From: Serratia quinivorans
GTDB taxonomy: Bacteria; Pseudomonadota; Gammaproteobacteria; Enterobacterales; Enterobacteriaceae
Reading direction: 5' to 3'
NCBI GenBank assembly: GCA_900457075.1
Contig: UGYN01000002.1
Coordinates: forward strand, 1,674,001-1,738,000
Length of the DNA stretch: 64,000 nt
In this document: piece by piece, positions 7,927 to 16,543 of the stretch
How positions within the stretch are numbered: position 1 is the stretch's first letter
Layout of the letters: each line of letters starts with the position of its first letter
Position numbers and translations under genes: made by a program
The notes under the pieces: model-generated
Told to the model about the DNA's origin: nothing
Databases searched by the model: none
What the model saw: only the letters and a program-made list of their open reading frames with translations

Positions 7927-9318
7927 TTAAACAATGCCGGTCAGGTAGAACACGCCAATCACAAACAGCACTGCGGCGCTCTTAATCAGGGTGATGGCGA
8001 AGATGCCGCCATAGGCCTGCCGATGGCTAAGACCGGTGATGGCCAGCAGGGTGATCACCGCACCGTTATGCGGCAAGGTGTCCATGCCGCCGCTGGCCAT
8101 GGAGGCCACCCGGTGCAGCACTTCCAGTGGGATATGCGCGGCGTGGGCGGCGGCGATAAAGGATTCGGACATGGCCGCCAGCGCGATACTCATGCCGCCG
8201 GAGGCCGAACCGGTGATGCCCGCCAGCAGCGTGACGCTGACCGCCTCGTTCACCAGCGGGTTGGGAATGGTTGCCAGCGCCTTTGACAGCACCAGAAACC
8301 CCGGCAGTGCCGCGATCACTGCGCCAAAACCGTATTCCGAAGCGGTGTTCATCGCGGCCAAAATCGCCCCGCCGACCGCCGTTTTACTGCCTTCCGCCAG
8401 CCGTCCGCGAACGTTGCGGAAACCAAAAATCAGCACCAGCAGAATACCCGACACCAACGCCGCCTCCACCGCCCAGATGGCGGTGATCTTGCCGATCTCG
8501 GTGGTGATCGGCTTGGCCAACCCCGGCAGGGTCAACTCGTGGCTGACGCCATACCACTGCGGGATCCAGTGGGTAAAGCCCAGGTTCAGCAAACCCACCA
8601 GGATCAACGGCATAATGGCGATCAGCGGATTGGGTAAATTGATATTGTCCGGGGTTTCAGGCTCGTTGAGCAGTTCGGTGCCGTAGCCTTCACCCCGTGC
8701 CTGTGCCTTGCGGCGCTGGCGTTCAAGATAAAACAGGCCGACCGCGATGATAAACAGCGAGCCAATCAACCCCAGCCAGGGCGCGGCCCAGGCATTGGTG
8801 CCGAAAAAGCTGGTCGGAATGATGTTCTGGATCTGTGGCGTGCCGGGCAGCGCATCCATGGTGAAGGAAAACGCGCCGAGCGCCACCGTCGCCGGGATCA
8901 GCCGTTTGGGGATACCGCTCTGGCGAAACAGCTCGGCGGCGAAGGGATAGACCGCGAACGCCACCACAAACAGCGAGACGCCGCCGTAGGTCAGCAGTGC
9001 ACAGACCAGCACAATCACCGGGATAGCGTGGCGACGGCCGAGGATGTTAATCGCCGCTGCCACAATCGAGCGGGAAAAACCGGACAGTTCAATCAGTTTG
9101 CCAAACACCGCCCCCAGCAGAAACACCGGGAAGTAGAGTTTGACGAAGCCGACCATCTTTTCCATAAACAGCCCGGTGAAGGTCGGGGCGACCGCGCCGG
9201 GATCGGTCAATAACACCGCGCCCAGCGCGGCGATCGGGGCAAACAAAATAACGCTGTAGCCGCGATAGGCGGCCAGCATCAGGACTCCCAGTGCTGCCAG
9301 GGCAATCAGAACGCTCAT
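7927..9318 (-). CDS. GntP-family permease, probable 3-hydroxybutyrate/acetoacetate importer
   Basis: About 463 residues with twelve or more hydrophobic segments, and typical GntP family features such as LYFPVFLLGAVFGKLIE, GGVSLFVVAFAVYPFA and SASGGMSIALAAMSE. The family carries gluconate and other small organic acids with protons across the inner membrane. Operon position between hydroxyacyl-CoA dehydrogenase and hydroxybutyrate dehydrogenase makes a short hydroxy- or keto-acid the likely substrate (inference). The third of three consecutive start-like codons (9318) is best spaced from GGGAG. Confidence 0.8.
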   Translation of the reverse strand: MSVLIALAALGVLMLAAYRGYSVILFAPIAALGAVLLTDPGAVAPTFTGLFMEKMVGFVKLYFPVFLLGAVFGKLIELSGFSRSIVAAAINILGRRHAIPVIVLVCALLTYGGVSLFVVAFAVYPFAAELFRQSGIPKRLIPATVALGAFSFTMDALPGTPQIQNIIPTSFFGTNAWAAPWLGLIGSLFIIAVGLFYLERQRRKAQARGEGYGTELLNEPETPDNINLPNPLIAIMPLILVGLLNLGFTHWIPQWYGVSHELTLPGLAKPITTEIGKITAIWAVEAALVSGILLVLIFGFRNVRGRLAEGSKTAVGGAILAAMNTASEYGFGAVIAALPGFLVLSKALATIPNPLVNEAVSVTLLAGITGSASGGMSIALAAMSESFIAAAHAAHIPLEVLHRVASMASGGMDTLPHNGAVITLLAITGLSHRQAYGGIFAITLIKSAAVLFVIGVFYLTGIV

Positions 9319-9393
9319 CATCACTCCCTATTGCCCTTGATGTCTGAACCACGCCAGCCATATTGAGCAACTCATTATTGTTGTTGGGTGCGG

Positions 9394-10317
9394 TTAAGGT
9401 TTCAGAGCAAAACGCAGTTGGTGCGCCCGCCGCTGTTGAATGCGTTCCCTGCGTGCTTCATCCCAGTGATAAAATCCCTGGCCGCTGCGTTGGCCAGTGT
9501 TGCCCTGGCGGAGCCGGCTTTCCACCAGCGCCATCATGCTGTCATCGGTCGCCAGCTCCGGTAGCAAGTGGCGGGCGATATCCGCCACCGTCTCCAGACC
9601 GGTCATATCGGCGGCCTCCAACGGCCCGACCATCGCGTAACGCCGCCCAAGCGAGGCGCGCATCACCTGATCCACCACCTGCGGACTGGCAATGCCGCTT
9701 TGCACGATGTGCAGCGCCTCGCGCAGCAGCGCAAACTGCAGCCGGTTGCCAACGAACCCCGGTGCGGCACGGTCCAGCAGTACCGCCTCCAGCGCCATGC
9801 TACTGAGCAATTCCTGCACCGCGGTCAGATAACGGGGATCGGTGGCACTGCCGGGTACGATCTCCACCAGCGGGATCAGGTGCGGCGGATTCCAAAAATG
9901 GGCGATCAACAGGCGCTGCGGATGGATCATTCTGACCGCCAACTCATCCGGCGGCAGACCGCTGGTGTTGCTGGCGATCACCGCATCGTCGGCAATCAGC
10001 CCTTCCAGCTGTTCGTACAAGGCATGCTTGAGCGCCAGGCGCTCGGGGATCGCCTCGATCAACAGCCGGGCGCGGGCCACATCGTTCAGATCGTCGGTCA
10101 CGCTCAGACGTGCCAGCACCGTCGCCTGCTCTGCCGCCGCAAACTGCCCAACCTCGATCAGCTCCGCCAGAATACTGCCCGCGACCGCCGCAACCTCCGC
10201 CAGCCGCTGCGAGTCCGGGTCATACAGCAGGACGTCGTGGCCGTGGCGGGCAAAGTGGGTGGCGATGCCAACCCCCATCAGCCCGGCGCCCAGCACCACA
10301 GTCTCAGATGAACGCAT
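9394..10317 (-). CDS. 3-hydroxyacyl-CoA dehydrogenase family protein
   Basis: 307 residues. The N-terminal Rossmann domain has GAGLMGVGIATHFARHGHDVLLYD (NAD binding). The expected catalytic set is present: Ser in SNTSG, His in AHFWNPPHLIPLVEIVPG, and Asn in GNRLQ. The C-terminal helical dimerisation domain follows. Members interconvert 3-hydroxyacyl-CoA and 3-ketoacyl-CoA; the HFWNPP version also occurs in carnitine and gulonate dehydrogenase relatives, so the exact substrate is uncertain. It sits 17 nt after the thiolase gene, which supports a role in C4-CoA metabolism. Confidence 0.8.
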   Translation of the reverse strand: MRSSETVVLGAGLMGVGIATHFARHGHDVLLYDPDSQRLAEVAAVAGSILAELIEVGQFAAAEQATVLARLSVTDDLNDVARARLLIEAIPERLALKHALYEQLEGLIADDAVIASNTSGLPPDELAVRMIHPQRLLIAHFWNPPHLIPLVEIVPGSATDPRYLTAVQELLSSMALEAVLLDRAAPGFVGNRLQFALLREALHIVQSGIASPQVVDQVMRASLGRRYAMVGPLEAADMTGLETVADIARHLLPELATDDSMMALVESRLRQGNTGQRSGQGFYHWDEARRERIQQRRAHQLRFALKP

Positions 10318-10334
10318 AGTTTCCTCCTGGGTTA

Positions 10335-11516
10335 TCAGCCGCGCTCAACCGCCAGCGCCACGCCCTGTCCGCCGCCGATGCACAGCATCGCCAGCCCCTT
10401 GTTGACCTCACGGCGCTGCATCTCATACAGCAGCGTGACCAAAATCCGGCAACCGGAAGCCCCGATCGGATGCCCAAGCGCTATCGCCCCGCCGTTAACA
10501 TTGACCCTGGCGCTGTCCCACTCCAGTTCGCGGCCGACGGCCAGCGCCTGTGCGGCAAAGGCTTCATTGGCCTCGATCAAATCGACTTCGCTCAGCGACC
10601 AACCGGCGTTGGCCAGACAGCGACGCGCCGCCGGTACCGGGCCAATCCCCATGATCGCCGGATCAACACCCGATGCCGAATAGCCGGCAATGCGCGCCAG
10701 CACCGGCATCTTCAGCTCTGCCGCCTTCGCCGCGCTCATCAACAGCACCGCCGCCGCACCGTCGTTAATTGAGGAAGCGTTACCGGCGGTCACCGTGCCG
10801 TCTTTGCGGAACGCCGGACGCAGCCGGGCCAGACTTTCCAGCGTGGCGTCGCCGCGGGGTTGCTCGTCACTGGCCACCCGCTGCACTTCCCCTTTGGGTT
10901 TGGCTACCTCGACCGGAGTGATTTCCGCCACAAAACGTCCGGCCTGTTGGGCGGCCTGGGTTTTCTGTTGCGAACGCAGCGCAAACTCATCCTGCTCGCT
11001 GCGACTAATGGCGTATTTCTCCGCCAGATTTTCGGCGGTGATGCCCATGTGATAATCGTTGAAGGCATCCCACAGGCCGTCCTGGATCACGCTGTCAGTC
11101 AACTGACCGTGACCCAGCCGCAGCCCGGCACGCGCGCCGTTCATCAGATACGGCGACTGACTCATACTTTCCTGCCCCCCGGCGATAATCACTTCGGCGT
11201 CACCACAGCGGATCGCCTGCACCGCCAGATGAATCGCCTTCAGACCGGAGCCACAGACTTTGTTGATGGTTAGCGCCGGCACGCTATGGGGCAGCCCGGC
11301 GTTCAATGCGGTCTGGCGTGCCGGGTTCTGCCCACAACCGGCCGTCAGCACCTGCCCGAGGATCACCTCATCCACCTGCTCCGCTGCAACCCCGCTGCGT
11401 GCCAGCAGGGCTTTCACCACCACCGTGCCCAGATCCACCGCCGACAATGAGGCCAACGCACCCTGAAAACTGCCAATCGGCGTGCGAGTCGCCGCTACAA
11501 TCACTACCTGTTGCAT
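10335..11516 (-). CDS. Acetyl-CoA C-acetyltransferase (thiolase)
   Basis: 393 residues from MQQVVIVAATRTPIG, chosen because CCAGGGAGAAAACC lies directly upstream. The nucleophilic Cys is in NKVCGSGLKAIH, the catalytic His in GGAIALGHPIGASGCR, and the second Cys in LAMLCIGGGQG. This is the complete thiolase II set. It cleaves acetoacetyl-CoA to two acetyl-CoA, which completes ketone-body breakdown after activation by the CoA transferase encoded upstream. It corresponds functionally to E. coli AtoB. It begins 23 nt after scoB. Confidence 0.92.
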   Translation of the reverse strand: MQQVVIVAATRTPIGSFQGALASLSAVDLGTVVVKALLARSGVAAEQVDEVILGQVLTAGCGQNPARQTALNAGLPHSVPALTINKVCGSGLKAIHLAVQAIRCGDAEVIIAGGQESMSQSPYLMNGARAGLRLGHGQLTDSVIQDGLWDAFNDYHMGITAENLAEKYAISRSEQDEFALRSQQKTQAAQQAGRFVAEITPVEVAKPKGEVQRVASDEQPRGDATLESLARLRPAFRKDGTVTAGNASSINDGAAAVLLMSAAKAAELKMPVLARIAGYSASGVDPAIMGIGPVPAARRCLANAGWSLSEVDLIEANEAFAAQALAVGRELEWDSARVNVNGGAIALGHPIGASGCRILVTLLYEMQRREVNKGLAMLCIGGGQGVALAVERG

Positions 11517-11539
11517 GGTTTTCTCCCTGGATAACATCA

Positions 11540-12193
11540 TCAGAAGCGCATCTCCGGCACCTGAGTCGGCACTATCAGCCGACCGGCGGTTTTGGCGACA
11601 ATCTCCTCCACGCTGACGCCGGGCGCACGTTCGCGCAGCACAAAGGCACCGTTTTCAATTTCCAGATAGGCCAGGTCGGTCAGAACCTTGCGAATGCAAC
11701 CGGCACCGGTCAACGGCAACGTGCAGCGCGGTAACAGCTTGGACTCGCCACTCTTTGACGCGTGGGTCATCACCACAATGATGTTCTCCGCACCGGCCAC
11801 CAGGTCCATCGCGCCGCCCATGCCCTTCACCAACTTGCCGGGGATCATCCACGAGGCGATGTTGCCTTCAACGTCCACTTCAAAAGCGCCCAATACGGTG
11901 AGATCGACATGGCCGCCACGGATCATGGCGAACGACTGTGCCGAGTCGAAAATCGAGGCGCCGATACGGGCGGTGACCGTCTGCTTACCGGCGTTGATCA
12001 TGTCGGCATCCAGCTCAGCTTCGGTCGGGAAGCCGCCCATTCCCAGCAGGCCGTTTTCGGATTGCAGCATTACGTCCATGCCCGGCGGCACATAGTTGGC
12101 CACCAGCGTCGGAATGCCGATCCCCAGATTGACGTAGTCGCCGTCACGCAGTTCTTGTGCCACGCGCTGCGCCATTTGTTCACGGGTAAGCAT
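11540..12193 (-). CDS. scoB: 3-oxoacid CoA-transferase, subunit B
   Basis: 217 residues from MLTREQMAQRVAQEL, with TGAGGAGAACCCC ahead of the ATG. The catalytic Glu of the family lies in the SENGLLGMGGFP motif (near residue 50), followed by the GGHVDLTVLGAFEVD stretch typical of beta subunits. With subunit A it moves CoA from a donor such as succinyl-CoA to acetoacetate. It starts 10 nt after the scoA stop, so the two are translated together. The name could equally be atoA; succinyl-CoA versus acetyl-CoA donor cannot be read from sequence alone. Confidence 0.9.
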   Translation of the reverse strand: MLTREQMAQRVAQELRDGDYVNLGIGIPTLVANYVPPGMDVMLQSENGLLGMGGFPTEAELDADMINAGKQTVTARIGASIFDSAQSFAMIRGGHVDLTVLGAFEVDVEGNIASWMIPGKLVKGMGGAMDLVAGAENIIVVMTHASKSGESKLLPRCTLPLTGAGCIRKVLTDLAYLEIENGAFVLRERAPGVSVEEIVAKTAGRLIVPTQVPEMRF

Positions 12194-12203
12194 GGGGTTC
12201 TCC

Positions 12204-12902
12204 TCAGGTACGCAGAGTGCGCTGTTCAATGCGCTTTTCGAAACTGCCCTGGATCAGGCGGTCAACGTAGATGCCGGGGGTGTGGATCGCGGCCGGATCC
12301 AGTTCGCCCGGTGCGACGATCTCTTCCACCTCCACTACGGTGATTCGCCCGGCGGTGGCCATCAGCGGGTTAAAGTTTTGTGCGGTGTGGCGATAGATGA
12401 CATTGCCGAAGTGATCGGCTTTCCAGCCCTTGATGATGGCGAAGTCACCGGTGATCGCCTGCTCCATGATGTAAGGGCGGCCGTTGAATTCGCGGACCTC
12501 CTTGCCTTCGGCCACCGGGGTGCCGTAGCCAGTAGCGGTGAAGAACGCCGGGATACCGGCACCCCCGGCGCGGATTTTTTCTGCCAGAGAGCCCTGCGGC
12601 GTCAGCTCCACTTCCAGCTCACCGCTGATCGCCTGCTGCTCGAACAGCGCGTTCTCACCAACGTAGGAGGCCACCACCTTGCGGATCTGCCGGTTTTCCA
12701 GCAGCAGACCGAGGCCAAAGCCGTCGACGCCGCAGTTGTTTGATACCACCGTCAGGCCGGTCACTCCCAGGCGACGGATCTCATTAATCAGGTTTTCCGG
12801 GATGCCGCACAGGCCGAAACCGCCCGCCAACACCGTCATATTGTCCGTCAGGCCTGCCAGCGCTTCCTGGTAGCTTGCGACGCGTTTATCGAGCCCTGCC
12901 AT
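12204..12902 (-). CDS. scoA: 3-oxoacid CoA-transferase, subunit A
   Basis: 232 residues. The N-terminal glycine motif of alpha subunits ([16 protein letters not shown]) is intact, as are [15 protein letters not shown] and [22 protein letters not shown]. It is the first gene of the operon running scoA-scoB-thiolase-dehydrogenase-permease-bdh, and is divergent from a LysR gene 169 nt away that probably controls it. Its role is activation of acetoacetate. Confidence 0.92.
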   Translation of the reverse strand: MAGLDKRVASYQEALAGLTDNMTVLAGGFGLCGIPENLINEIRRLGVTGLTVVSNNCGVDGFGLGLLLENRQIRKVVASYVGENALFEQQAISGELEVELTPQGSLAEKIRAGGAGIPAFFTATGYGTPVAEGKEVREFNGRPYIMEQAITGDFAIIKGWKADHFGNVIYRHTAQNFNPLMATAGRITVVEVEEIVAPGELDPAAIHTPGIYVDRLIQGSFEKRIEQRTLRT

Positions 12903-13071
12903 TGGCTGCCTCTGAGTATTCTGTGGCCGTGGGCGGCATGCCCCTGCCTGTGCAAAGGCATCATCAGGTCACAAAAATGATTTGTTAATTTTGTTTTTGT
13001 GCCCCATTGATTTAAAATTTTTATTAATAAATTGTTAATTACTGTTTTCAAAAGAGTTAAATAATTCAAAA

Positions 13072-13980
13072 ATGAAAATGAGCATCAAACAGTTACGCGC
13101 GTTTTTAGCGGTAGCTCTCACTCTTAACTTCGCCCAGGCGAGCGAACGGCTGAATATTTCGCAGCCGGCGCTGAGTCTCGCCATTCGCGGACTGGAAGAG
13201 GTGCTGGGGGGGCAGTTGCTGCTGCGTACCACCCGGCGTGTGGCGCTGACGCCGGAAGGGGAAAGCTTCTTCCCGATGGCGCGCCAACTGTTGGCGGACT
13301 GGGACAATGCGGAAGAGGCGATGCGTCAGCGCTTTACCCTGCAACTGGGCAAAGTGGCGATCGCTGCCATGCCTTCGTTCGCTGCCAACCCGCTGCCGCC
13401 GATCCTGAAAGTGTTTCGCGATCACTACGCCGGGATCAATGTGGCGGTGCACGACGTGATTAACGAGCAGGTGTTCGAGATGATCCGCGAAGGCCGGGTG
13501 GAAATGGGCATTGCCTTCGAGCCGGAGCCCAGCGATACCCTGCACTTCACCCCGTTGTGCAACGATCGCTTTGTCGCGGTGGTGCCAAAGCATTCACCGC
13601 TGGCGAGCCGGGCGCAGGTGAGCTGGAAAGAGTTGCTGACGCTGGACTTTATTACCCTGCAGCGCCCTTCTGCAGTGCGTCTGTTGCTGGAACAAACGCT
13701 GGCCAAAAGCGGCAGAACGCTGGAGGTGGCGTTTGAAAGCCACCAGTTGGTGACGGTCGGCCGCATGGTGGCTAACGGACTGGGCGCCAGCGCGGTACCG
13801 GCGCTGTGTGAACAACAGATGGGCGAGTTAGGAGCAACCTGCGTGCCGTTATTCGGCCCGGTGATTGAACGCCGGGTCGGACTGATCCGCCTCGCCCAGC
13901 ACCGTCTGTCTTCGGCGGCCCAGGCGCTGGCCGGGGTGATTGAACGGGAAATGACCGCCAGCCAATCCTCCACACTGTGA
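13072..13980 (+). CDS. LysR-family regulator of the ketone-body operon
   Basis: 302 residues. The N-terminal winged helix-turn-helix (SIKQLRAFLAVALTLNFAQASERLNISQPALSLAIRGLEEVLGGQLLLR) is followed by a periplasmic-binding-like effector domain (about 90-295). It is divergently transcribed from scoA with a 169-bp shared region that is markedly AT-rich and contains TTTTTATTAATAAATTG-type A/T dyads, as expected of LysR sites. By position it is likely an activator of the operon responding to acetoacetate or hydroxybutyrate (inference). Confidence 0.85.
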   Translation: MKMSIKQLRAFLAVALTLNFAQASERLNISQPALSLAIRGLEEVLGGQLLLRTTRRVALTPEGESFFPMARQLLADWDNAEEAMRQRFTLQLGKVAIAAMPSFAANPLPPILKVFRDHYAGINVAVHDVINEQVFEMIREGRVEMGIAFEPEPSDTLHFTPLCNDRFVAVVPKHSPLASRAQVSWKELLTLDFITLQRPSAVRLLLEQTLAKSGRTLEVAFESHQLVTVGRMVANGLGASAVPALCEQQMGELGATCVPLFGPVIERRVGLIRLAQHRLSSAAQALAGVIEREMTASQSSTL

Positions 13981-14022
13981 TTTTCACCCCAGCCTGCATT
14001 GAAATAACTCCCATTCTCAATA

Positions 14023-14041
14023 AATAATGATTACTATTCTC
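14023..14041. promoter_or_regulatory. Fur box upstream of yncE
   Basis: The reverse-strand 19-mer GAGAATAGTAATCATTATT agrees with the Fur consensus GATAATGATAATCATTATC at 15 of 19 positions. It lies about 125 nt ahead of yncE, whose E. coli orthologue is known to be iron/Fur regulated. Confidence 0.65.
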
Positions 14042-14165
14042 AAGAACAGGATCCGGTGCGCCACGACGCGACCGGCAGGACTTTACCTTCAATTCAATGT
14101 TGAGCTTTCTTGACCTCAGGGCAACGGCTCTGCGGCGACAGGCTTTTTAACTCCATGGAGAGGTT

Positions 14166-15242
14166 ATGAACTCTGCAACAACTCGCAACCGCCGTTTCGG
14201 CACGCGCACCGCTTTCCCACTGTTACTGCTCACTTCAATGCTGTTTTCTGCCCCGCTGCTGGCCCAGGGCGAGCCAGAACTGCTGCGTAAACCGATCGCG
14301 AAAGGCGCTTATGAGATGGTCTACAGCCAGGGCGAGAACGCGCTGTATCTGGCCACTTCGCAAAGCCGCAAGCTGGATAAAGGTGGCGTAGTCTATCGTT
14401 TGGATCCGCAGACGCTGGATATCACCCAGATCATTCACAACGACATCAAACCCTTCGGCGCAGCCATTAACAGCAAAACCGACACGCTGTTCTTCGGCAA
14501 CACCACCAGCAACTCGGTGACCGCCATCGATGGCAAAACCGGTGAGGTGAAAGGCCGCCTGGTGCTGGACGCGCGCAAGCGTTCCGAGACGGTAAAACCC
14601 CTGGCTCCGCGTGAGCTGGTCGCCGATGCCACCACCGATACCCTGTATATCACCGGGCTGGGTGAATCCAGCGTGGTTTGGGTGGTCGACGGCAAGGATC
14701 TGACCCTGCGCACCACCATCACCGAGACCGGCAAATACGGCACCGGCCTGGCACTGGACGCCGCTGCCGGACGTCTGTATGTAACCAACGCCGATGGCGA
14801 ACTGGTGACTATCGACACCAAAACCAACAAGGTCGTCAGCCGCAAGAAGCTCGATGAGTCCAAAGAGCACTTCTTCCTGAACATCAGCCTGGATCCGGCC
14901 ACTCACCGCGCCTTTATCACCGACTCCAAGCAGGCGCAGGTGTTGGTTGTCGATACCCGCGACGGCAAAATTCTGAGCAAGATCGACGTGCCGGAATCGC
15001 TGGCTGTGTTGTTCAACCCGGCGCGCAATGAAGTCTACGTGACCCATCGCCAGGCGGGTGAAGTGAGCGTGATTGACGCCAAGAGCTACAAGCTGCTGCA
15101 AACCATCAAGACACCGACTCACCCGAACAGCCTGGCGCTGTCACCGGATGGCCAGACGCTGTACGTCAGCGTCAAGCAGGCTTCCAGCCGTGAGAAAGAG
15201 GCCACGGCGCCGGATGACGTGATCCGCATCGCTTTGAAATAA
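14166..15242 (+). CDS. yncE: YncE, periplasmic beta-propeller protein
   Basis: 358 residues with a signal peptide (ending LLAQ) and then seven YVTN-type beta-propeller repeats. It matches E. coli YncE closely throughout (KGAYEMVYSQGENALYLATSQSRKLDKGGVVYRLDPQTL; LAVLFNPARNEVYVTHRQAGEVSVIDAKSYK). E. coli YncE is a secreted, iron-regulated propeller reported to bind single-stranded DNA; its physiological role is unsettled. The usual partner yncD (TonB receptor) is not adjacent here. It is monocistronic, with a Fur box upstream and a terminator downstream. Confidence 0.93.
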   Translation: MNSATTRNRRFGTRTAFPLLLLTSMLFSAPLLAQGEPELLRKPIAKGAYEMVYSQGENALYLATSQSRKLDKGGVVYRLDPQTLDITQIIHNDIKPFGAAINSKTDTLFFGNTTSNSVTAIDGKTGEVKGRLVLDARKRSETVKPLAPRELVADATTDTLYITGLGESSVVWVVDGKDLTLRTTITETGKYGTGLALDAAAGRLYVTNADGELVTIDTKTNKVVSRKKLDESKEHFFLNISLDPATHRAFITDSKQAQVLVVDTRDGKILSKIDVPESLAVLFNPARNEVYVTHRQAGEVSVIDAKSYKLLQTIKTPTHPNSLALSPDGQTLYVSVKQASSREKEATAPDDVIRIALK

Positions 15243-15250
15243 CACCGACA

Positions 15251-15274
15251 GGGGGCGCTATAGCGCCCCTTTTA
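15251..15274. terminator. Terminator after yncE
   Basis: The GGGGCGC/GCGCCCC stem is followed by TTTT and sits between convergent yncE and the toxin-antitoxin pair. It may act in both directions. Confidence 0.8.
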
Positions 15275-15279
15275 TCAAT

Positions 15280-15579
15280 TCAAACCTTAAACCCGACGTG
15301 CTTGCCGTCCGGCAATTCGATATCCAACCGCAGTGTCCCCCCCATGGCTTCGACATAACGCTTTAATGTCGAAATTTTTAGCTCATTCCCGCGCTGCTCG
15401 ATCGCCGCAACGGAGGGCTGGGAAATACCAAGACTATTCGCCAACGCCTGCTGCGAGATATTTAGGGCTTCGCGCAACTCGTACAAACGGGTTTCCAACA
15501 GCATCTCCTCTGCCATTTCCTCGATCCGCTGCCTGCTCTCAGGAGTACGTGAAGCCAACATTTCTTTTAAAGTACCCAT
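15280..15579 (-). CDS. higA: HigA-like antitoxin (XRE helix-turn-helix)
   Basis: 99 residues. An N-terminal helical arm precedes a Cro/CI-type helix-turn-helix (LREALNISQQALANSLGISQPSVAAIEQRGNELKISTLKRYVEAMGG), and the protein ends in a short beta tail. It lies 3 nt after the toxin gene, which is the toxin-first order typical of HigBA. It should neutralise the toxin and repress the operon through the two palindromes upstream of the toxin gene. Confidence 0.85.
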   Translation of the reverse strand: MGTLKEMLASRTPESRQRIEEMAEEMLLETRLYELREALNISQQALANSLGISQPSVAAIEQRGNELKISTLKRYVEAMGGTLRLDIELPDGKHVGFKV

Positions 15580-15582
15580 TGG

Positions 15583-15933
15583 TTACTCCTCAAAATTGAA
15601 CATCAAATGCTGGGTAAATTGCGCATCTGCAATAGGTAGCATGACTTTATAAAACCGCTTCTCGTTACCTGTCTTATCGCCAGCACACAGAACGATTGCC
15701 TGACGTTTCGGATCAAATGCAAAAAAAGCACGAATTGGCCGCCCCTTATGCTGAATTCGCAACTCTTTCATATTTGGGTGTTGTGATCCCCTCAATGAGT
15801 CTACAAACGGCCTTGACAGGTTGGGGCCTGTTCGCCCAAGCATTACCATTGCAGCAAGCACCTTCTCTTGAGTAGGTTCATCTTGCGATGCAAACCATCG
15901 ATCAAACTCTTCCGTAGTTATTACAGTCCACAT
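15583..15933 (-). CDS. higB: HigB-like toxin (RelE/ParE superfamily, Gp49-type)
   Basis: 116 residues of the Gp49/HigB type: W near the start, then GPNLSRPFVDSLRGSQHPNMKELRIQHKGRPIRAFFAFDPKRQAIVLCAGDKTGNEKRFY. The RelE-like fold is expected to cleave mRNA on the ribosome. It is first gene of a two-gene operon with the antitoxin. The locus is small, AT-richer than its neighbours and flanked by unrelated core genes, as usual for mobile toxin-antitoxin modules. Confidence 0.85.
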   Translation of the reverse strand: MWTVITTEEFDRWFASQDEPTQEKVLAAMVMLGRTGPNLSRPFVDSLRGSQHPNMKELRIQHKGRPIRAFFAFDPKRQAIVLCAGDKTGNEKRFYKVMLPIADAQFTQHLMFNFEE

Positions 15934-15947
15934 GGCATTCCCTTTTT

Positions 15948-15988
15948 ATAGACTACAATCTATGACAAAGATATAGACCACAATCTAT
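15948..15988. promoter_or_regulatory. Two palindromic operators of the HigBA-like operon
   Basis: Two near-identical 16-bp sites, ATAGACTACAATCTAT (15948-15963) and ATAGACCACAATCTAT (15973-15988). Each is an ATAGA/TCTAT dyad, and they are spaced 25 bp apart, ending 15 nt before the toxin start codon. Repeated dyads at this position are the expected antitoxin-binding operators (inference). Confidence 0.8.
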
Positions 15989-16034
15989 AAATACAACGCC
16001 ATTGTTGAAAATTTAGCCATTAATAGTCCGTTGA

Positions 16035-16349
16035 CTACACCTGCCCCACCAGCCCGTCGGCATCCTGGATCACCACCTTTTTAGTGGCACGCTGGTAAAG
16101 ACACAGCTCTTTGCCTGGCTTGTTGTGCATAAACGCCTGCGGGTAACGGCCGCTAATCAGCAGCGCCGAGTAACCGACGTCGTCGCCATAATGAATAATG
16201 CTTCCGGCGGCTTTGGCACCTTTCAGTCCGCTGGCTTTCAGACAGGCCGCTTGCAGCGCTTTATCGCCACTGGCCCAGGCAGCCTCCGACGACGCCGCGA
16301 CGTTGAACGCCGTGATGGCGGCGATAAATACGATTAAAGATCTGATCAT
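16035..16349 (-). CDS. Small secreted protein of unknown function
   Basis: 104 residues from MIRSLIVFIAAITAFNVAASSEA, with CAGGAGAG ahead of the ATG. A cleavable signal peptide (about 20 residues) leaves an 80-residue mature periplasmic protein with two Cys (AACLKASG and ELCLYQR) that could form a disulphide. I do not recognise the family. The mature sequence (SIIHYGDDVGYSALLISGRYPQAF) looks like a small beta-rich domain. It is monocistronic. Confidence 0.6.
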   Translation of the reverse strand: MIRSLIVFIAAITAFNVAASSEAAWASGDKALQAACLKASGLKGAKAAGSIIHYGDDVGYSALLISGRYPQAFMHNKPGKELCLYQRATKKVVIQDADGLVGQV

Positions 16350-16543
16350 CAACTTCTCTCCTGAATAACCCAATGATTCGCAGTATATGCGGCTGTTTAT
16401 TATTCAGCCATCGGACGACGACGCATTATTTACAGTTTTTTTATTCCGGGCGGAAATAAAGTTACGGCGTTTTTACAGACAGTTTTTAGGGCCACGGATA
16501 ACATCATTACATCGCCAATATGGCCTCACGAGACGGATGTTTC

